A stretch of DNA of 9,905 nt from assembly GCA_017616925.1 (NCBI GenBank), contig JAFZXG010000023.1:1-9905 (forward strand), given 5' to 3'. This DNA comes from Clostridia bacterium (lineage in GTDB: Bacteria > Bacillota > Clostridia > Christensenellales > Borkfalkiaceae). Under the pieces are notes generated by a model. It had not been told where the DNA came from, searched no databases, and was given only the letters and a program-made list of their open reading frames with translations. The position numbers and the translations under genes were made by a program. This document shows positions 6,173 to 9,905 of the stretch, piece by piece. Within the stretch, counting starts at the first letter, position 1. Each line of letters starts with the position of its first letter.

Positions 6173-7948
6173 TTATTTCAGTTTCTTTTTAAGTTCTTCA
6201 AGTTCGGCATAAAGTTCTTTCGGCACTCTGTCGCCTATCTCTTTATAGAACTGTTCGATACCCTTCGTCTCTTCCGTCCAACTTTCCTTATCGACCGAAA
6301 GAAGTTCTTTCACGGTGTCTTTCGTAATTCCGTCAAGCCCTTCGATATTGATGTCTTCCGCCTTCGGAACGAATCCTATCGGGGTTTCGACCGCGTCCAC
6401 CTTATTCTCACAACGATCCAGAATCCACTCGATAACGCGCAGGTTTTCGCCGAATCCCGGCCATATAAAGTTCCCGTCCTTATCCGTTCTGAACCAGTTT
6501 ACGTTGAATATCTTGGGTTTGTTCGCTATTTTATCGCCCATTTCGATCCAGTGCGCAAAGTAGTCGCCCATATTGTAGCCCACGAAAGGTCTCATCGCCA
6601 TAGGATCTCTCCTTACGACGCCCACCGCGCCCGTCGCCGCCGCTGTAGTTTCGCTCGCCATGATAGACCCTACGAACACGCCGTTGTTCCAGTCCTTCGA
6701 CTGATAGACGAGAGGTGCGGTCTTGGCTCTTCTTCCGCCGAATATAATAGCGGAAAGCGGAACGCCGTCTTGCGCTTCGAACTGATCCGAAAGACAGGGG
6801 CAGTTTACGGTCGGCGCAGTAAATCTCGAATTCGGGTGCGCCGCTTTTATGGGCTTACCGTTCTCGTCCACTCTTCCCGCGACGTACTTATTGCCTTTCC
6901 AGTCGATAAGATGTTCGGGAACTTCTTTCGTAAGCCCTTCCCACCATACCGTATTATCGTCCGTATTTAACGCGACATTCGTAAATATCGTGTTCTTTTT
7001 GGTAGATAAAAGCGCGTTGGGGTTGGATTTCATATTCGTTCCGGGGGCTACGCCGAAGAATCCGTTTTCGGGGTTGACCGCCCAGAGTCTGCCGTCCTTA
7101 CCTACTCTTATCCAAGCGATATCGTCGCCCACGCACCAGCATTTATAACCTTTCTTCTTATATATTTCGGGCGGAATTATCATTGCAAGGTTGGTTTTAC
7201 CGCACGCCGACGGGAACGCCGCCGCAACGTACTTTATCTCGCCCTTGGGATTCTCGATACCCAAAATAAGCATATGTTCCGCCATCCAGCCTTCAGTCTT
7301 ACCGAGATAAGACGCGATACGGAGCGCAAAACACTTTTTACCGAGTAAAACGTTCCCGCCGTAGTTCGAGTTTATCGACATAATAAGATTCTCTTCGGGG
7401 AACTGGCAGATATATCTCTTCTCTTCGTCGAGATCGGCGTAAGAGTGAAGTCCCTTTATAAAGTCCCCGTCAGCAAGCGCGTCTAAAACTTTCTGCCCCA
7501 CTCTCGTCATTATCGCCATATTTAATACGACGTAAACCGAGTCGGTAAGTTCGATACCGATCTTGGAGAACTTGCTGCCTATCGCGCCCATAGAGTACGG
7601 AATAACGTACATGGTCCTGCCACTGTAAACGTTCTTAAACAGTCCGTTCAGCATCTTTAAGGCTTCGCCCGTTTCCATCCAGTTATTGATAGGCGAAGAA
7701 TCTTCCTTTACTTTAGAACAGATAAAAGTCCTGCCTTCTACCCTTGCGACGTCGTTTACGCAGGTGCGGTGAAGATAGCACCCGGGAAGTTTTTCTTCGT
7801 TTAGTTTTATCAAAATATTTTCTTTTACCGCTAAAGCGCGCAGGGAATTTAACTGTTCCTCGCTGCCGTCGATCCAGACTACTTTGTCGGGATTGCATAA
7901 CGCCTTGGTATCTTCGATAAACTTAAGAACTTTCTTATTGTCGGTCAT
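6173..7948 (-). CDS. pckA: phosphoenolpyruvate carboxykinase (GTP)
   Basis: This 591-residue cytoplasmic enzyme interconverts oxaloacetate plus GTP with phosphoenolpyruvate, CO2 and GDP. It links the TCA branch to gluconeogenesis, or works in the carboxylating direction in fermenters. The GTP-type family is clear from length and motifs: ARVEGRTFICS (68-78), NSNYGGN (193-199), the kinase-1a loop FPSACGKTN (245-253) with the family's reactive Cys249 and Lys251, kinase-2 VGDDIAW (273-279) with metal-binding Asp276, NPENGFFGVAPGT (292-304), and GRRAKTAPLVYQ in the C-terminal half. All key residues are present. ATG 7948 follows GGGAG at about 9 nt. It is a single-gene unit with its own promoter (8048-8020) and terminator. 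The symbol pckA is used here for the GTP enzyme; pckG is an equivalent name. Confidence 0.97.
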   Translation of the reverse strand: MTDNKKVLKFIEDTKALCNPDKVVWIDGSEEQLNSLRALAVKENILIKLNEEKLPGCYLHRTCVNDVARVEGRTFICSKVKEDSSPINNWMETGEALKMLNGLFKNVYSGRTMYVIPYSMGAIGSKFSKIGIELTDSVYVVLNMAIMTRVGQKVLDALADGDFIKGLHSYADLDEEKRYICQFPEENLIMSINSNYGGNVLLGKKCFALRIASYLGKTEGWMAEHMLILGIENPKGEIKYVAAAFPSACGKTNLAMIIPPEIYKKKGYKCWCVGDDIAWIRVGKDGRLWAVNPENGFFGVAPGTNMKSNPNALLSTKKNTIFTNVALNTDDNTVWWEGLTKEVPEHLIDWKGNKYVAGRVDENGKPIKAAHPNSRFTAPTVNCPCLSDQFEAQDGVPLSAIIFGGRRAKTAPLVYQSKDWNNGVFVGSIMASETTAAATGAVGVVRRDPMAMRPFVGYNMGDYFAHWIEMGDKIANKPKIFNVNWFRTDKDGNFIWPGFGENLRVIEWILDRCENKVDAVETPIGFVPKAEDINIEGLDGITKDTVKELLSVDKESWTEETKGIEQFYKEIGDRVPKELYAELEELKKKLK

Positions 7949-7950
7949 AA

Positions 7951-7988
7951 CTCTTTCTCCCTTTTTTCTTTTTTCTCTTTTTTTTGCA
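7951..7988 (-). promoter_or_regulatory. purine-only leader tract before pckA
   Basis: Read on the minus strand the pckA leader just before the start is almost pure A and G, with only the last few bases breaking the run, and holds GGGAG as ribosome binding site. Such unstructured A-rich leaders favour ribosome loading. Just upstream a weak GCTTT/AAAGC hairpin (about 8006-7991) can form. I see no known riboswitch in it. Confidence 0.5.
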
Positions 7989-8019
7989 TCGCTTTTTAAT
8001 CAAAGCATCATCTTATCTC

Positions 8020-8048
8020 ATTTTATATTGTATCACGATTGCTGTCAA
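8020..8048 (-). promoter_or_regulatory. promoter of pckA
   Basis: On the minus strand a perfect TTGACA (8048-8043) is followed after 17 nt by TAAAAT (8025-8020, five of six consensus bases). The transcript would begin near 8013 and have a leader of about 65 nt. Confidence 0.8.
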
Positions 8049-8164
8049 ATGTAAACGCCTGAAAAGAGATTTATCGCGTTTTTTCTCCGTTTTTTCCCGA
8101 CGGATCCCGCGCTTTTATCACTTTAACAAAAGTTTTCGACAAAACGGGACGAAAAATTATAAAA

Positions 8165-8194
8165 TTCGCCGTTTCCAAGCGTTTACCGTATAAT
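8165..8194 (+). promoter_or_regulatory. probable promoter of the 319-residue gene
   Basis: A perfect TATAAT (8189-8194) lies about 22 nt before the ATG at 8217. The -35 region is poor (TTCGCC at 8165-8170, 18-nt spacer). The leader would be only about 15 nt and includes the modest ribosome binding site AAAAGG (8206-8211). The gap from 8049 to 8164 between the divergent promoters is AT-rich and shows nothing else I can name. Confidence 0.55.
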
Positions 8195-8216
8195 ATACTT
8201 TAACAAAAAGGTTTAT

Positions 8217-9176
8217 ATGCAATACGAAAACAGCGTGCTTATGTTAAAACAAACCGCAAGCGGATTTTCTTCGGGCAGTCCGCTCGGCGCAATACTACGG
8301 CTTGAGAACGAAAACGGGGTTTTTTCGGTCTTTCTCTCCACCGTCAATTTCGCGCTTTTAAGTAGCGGCACGTATCTTCTCTTTCTTTCCGACGGAAAGA
8401 ACTTCAATCTGTCCGCGGATCTCGGCAAAAAACCGACTTCGGCTAATTATCGGGAAGACAAGGATATACGCCCGAAAGACGTTTCCGCGGGAATATGTTT
8501 CTATAAAGACGGATTGCCCGTTCTCGTCGCGTTCTCGGAATCCGAAAACGGCAACCTTTCTCTTAAAGATTTCAAAAAGCGCGTGGCGGAGTACTTTTAT
8601 AAAGAACTCAAAGACAAGAAAAAGAACGAAGAAGTCCTTAAAGCGTATAACGACGAAGCCGTCGCCACCGAAAATTATTACGCTTATAAAGAAGATTTCG
8701 ACGAACCTGTAAAAACGGAGACCGAAAGTGAATATAATTTTAGCGAAAATGGCGAGAACTCTCGCCGAAAACAAAGCAAAAAACAAAAAGAAAAAAAGAA
8801 CGCTATCGGCTCTCTCGATGAAGAGAATTCTTTTGCAGGCGAAGAACAGAGATTCTATTCAAAGGTAAAAGCCGAGATCGAATCGACTCTTAATAAATAC
8901 CCGCACGAAACGGTGCTTGAAACTATCTTTAAGGATAGCAGGTGGGTAAAAATAAACTATTCCGCCACTAGATACTACGTTTTAGGCGTGATCAAAGAAA
9001 ACGGACGGGAAAAGTACGTCTGCTACGGCGTTCCCGATAAGTTTTCGGAATACGCCCCCAAAGAACTCGACGGATACTGTTCGTTTATTCCCCTGTCGGT
9101 CTTCGATCTGTCGGGGAACGGGTACTGGATGATGTTTCAGGACGCGGATACCGGCGAGTGCCTAAAAAGAAACTGA
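8217..9176 (+). CDS. two-domain protein of unknown function, 319 residues
   Basis: I cannot assign a function. Residues 1-135 look like a compact beta-rich domain (NSVLMLKQTASGFSSGSPLGAI near the start, then alternating short strands). Residues about 136-215 are a charged, low-complexity linker (Lys/Glu/Ser-rich, with RRKQSKKQKEKK at 183-194). Residues 216-319 form a second compact domain with notable conserved-looking aromatic motifs: DSRWVKINY (240-248), YYVLGVI (253-259), YVCYGVP (267-273) and GYWMMFQDADTG (302-313). To my memory, proteins with such an end (a WVKI/ICYGVP/GYW-QDA pattern) recur as uncharacterised proteins in clostridia, but I cannot verify this here. There is no signal peptide or membrane helix, so it is probably cytoplasmic. 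It stands alone between its own promoter and terminator. ATG 8217 has a modest AAAAGG 5 nt upstream. Confidence 0.8.
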   Translation: MQYENSVLMLKQTASGFSSGSPLGAILRLENENGVFSVFLSTVNFALLSSGTYLLFLSDGKNFNLSADLGKKPTSANYREDKDIRPKDVSAGICFYKDGLPVLVAFSESENGNLSLKDFKKRVAEYFYKELKDKKKNEEVLKAYNDEAVATENYYAYKEDFDEPVKTETESEYNFSENGENSRRKQSKKQKEKKNAIGSLDEENSFAGEEQRFYSKVKAEIESTLNKYPHETVLETIFKDSRWVKINYSATRYYVLGVIKENGREKYVCYGVPDKFSEYAPKELDGYCSFIPLSVFDLSGNGYWMMFQDADTGECLKRN

Positions 9177-9181
9177 ACGAC

Positions 9182-9209
9182 AAAAAACGCACCCATGAGT
9201 GCGTTTTTT
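9182..9209. terminator. bidirectional terminator between the 319-residue gene and ypeB
   Basis: CGCAC (9188-9192) pairs with GTGCG (9199-9203), and the flanking A run (9182-9187) and T run (9204-9209) extend the stem. Loop CCATGA. The A and T runs give a U tail in either direction, fitting two convergent genes that end at 9176 and 9226. Confidence 0.88.
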
Positions 9210-9225
9210 TCGATTTTCGCCTGCT

Positions 9226-9905
9226 TTACATCAACAGCGTGCCTTCGGTGGATTCTATTACCTTGAACATATTGAGTTGCGCGCCCGTTTCGGCGTCTAT
9301 ATACGCGTAATAGGTGTCGCCGTCTTTCTTGCCCGAAAATTCGTAGCACAGTCTTTCGCTTTCGTTCCCGAAGGGTATCATCGCAAGCCGTACGGTCTCC
9401 ACTTCGATACCGTCCGACACCTTCTCTTTCGCCGCCCGTTTACTTAAAACGGGGCTGCCTACCGTGCGTTCGGTATGGTTTTTATAGTAGGTCGTAGCCT
9501 CGAAACCTATCACGTCGTTGGTCTCGGCGCAAAGTTTTATCTTTACCATATCGGGATAGATCACCGTGCCGTTTATCTCGCCCGCGTAGTTTAAGGTGTA
9601 GGAATTGTTGTAAAACGCGTACCATACGGGTTTCATATTCTCTATACCGAGACTATTTAAAAACTCTTCGGCTTTCTTCTCTACGGCGGAAAGTTCGTAC
9701 TTTGCCGCACTGCAACTGCCCGAGTGGGAATACATTATCAGTTTGCCGCCTTTTTCCGAGAACTGCGCGAGTACGGGTTTACCGTCTATTGTTGCCGACA
9801 CGTTGAAACACGGTATTTCGGCGTTGACGCTTTTCCCCACTTCGATATTTTCGGGATCGTAGTCCGCAAAGAGTCTTTTAAAGATCTCTTTCGCTTCGCT
9901 ACTCG
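9226..9905 (-). CDS. ypeB: spore germination protein YpeB, C-terminal part (5' end beyond window)
   Basis: The reading frame is open to the right edge, giving 225 visible residues of a protein that is usually about 450 long. YpeB is needed in spores for the stability and placement of the cortex-lytic enzyme SleB at the inner spore membrane. The visible part is the PepSY-like repeat region. Typical pieces are the GKPVLAQFSEKGGKLIMY segment, then VEKKAEEFLNSLGIENM, YAGEINGTVIYPDMVKIK, a NHTERTVGSPVLSKRAAKEK segment, RLAMIPFGNESERLCYEF, and the YAYIDAETGAQLNMFKVI-GTLLM end. A GTG at 9840 could be mistaken for a start, but coding sequence continues upstream of it. sleB is normally just upstream and would lie to the right of this window. 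This gene is the main sign that the organism forms endospores. Confidence 0.9.
   Translation of the reverse strand, partial: SSEAKEIFKRLFADYDPENIEVGKSVNAEIPCFNVSATIDGKPVLAQFSEKGGKLIMYSHSGSCSAAKYELSAVEKKAEEFLNSLGIENMKPVWYAFYNNSYTLNYAGEINGTVIYPDMVKIKLCAETNDVIGFEATTYYKNHTERTVGSPVLSKRAAKEKVSDGIEVETVRLAMIPFGNESERLCYEFSGKKDGDTYYAYIDAETGAQLNMFKVIESTEGTLLM

Noticed and set aside
6315..7148. Plus-strand open frames inside pckA
   Set aside because: They are shadows of a strongly conserved minus-strand gene with all catalytic motifs.
8358..8786. Minus-strand open frame of 142 codons with hydrophobic residues
   Set aside because: It is antisense to the 319-residue gene; its Phe/Val richness results from the Lys/Glu codons on the other strand.
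9226..9840. Complete 204-residue ypeB product starting at GTG 9840
   Set aside because: The frame stays open to the window edge with YpeB-like sequence, and no ribosome binding site precedes the GTG.
1..9905. CRISPR array, tRNA, rRNA, insertion sequence or prophage
   Set aside because: No spaced direct repeats, no cloverleaf, no transposase or integrase frame and no terminal inverted repeats were seen; the inverted repeats present are explained by terminators and riboswitch helices.

Overview
The window (about 9.9 kb, moderate GC) looks like chromosome of an endospore-forming member of the Firmicutes, most likely an uncultured anaerobic clostridial lineage. The signs are a YpeB spore-germination protein at the right edge, consensus sigma-A-type promoters with strong AGGAG ribosome binding sites, a lysine riboswitch, a QueT vitamin-type transporter, an Lrp/aminotransferase pair like Bacillus subtilis alaR-alaT, and GTP-type PEP carboxykinase. 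A more exact placement (for example Christensenellales-like) would be a guess. There is no sign of phage, insertion sequence, CRISPR array, tRNA or rRNA. It reads as ordinary chromosome with well-preserved RNA regulation.

Left part (1-2433): two transporters are transcribed divergently, each from its own regulatory leader. On the minus strand an NhaC-family antiporter, cut by the left edge, is preceded by a consensus promoter, a complete five-helix lysine riboswitch and an intrinsic terminator. Its substrate is therefore probably lysine. On the plus strand, queT (queuosine-precursor transporter) is preceded by a compact pseudoknot-like leader resembling a preQ1 riboswitch. A hairpin in that leader buries the ribosome binding site, and a ten-base-pair alternative helix can open it. 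The queT terminator is shared with a convergent small DUF378 membrane protein.

Middle (2431-6170): on the minus strand lie DUF378 and an unknown 86-residue protein. Divergent from them, from a perfect TTGACA-17-TATAAT promoter, runs a plus-strand operon of an Lrp/AsnC regulator, a class I aminotransferase and an O-antigen-ligase-like membrane protein. The joints are 1 nt each. The operon ends at a strong two-way terminator shared with pckA.

Right part (6173-9905): pckA (GTP-dependent PEP carboxykinase) runs on the minus strand from its own promoter, followed by a purine-rich leader. Divergent from it is a 319-residue protein of unknown function with two folded ends and a charged linker. A two-way terminator separates it from ypeB, whose 5' part lies beyond the right edge.

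The items most worth a second look are the two RNA leaders around 1370-1816: the lysine switch in front of an antiporter, and the nested-competition leader of queT.
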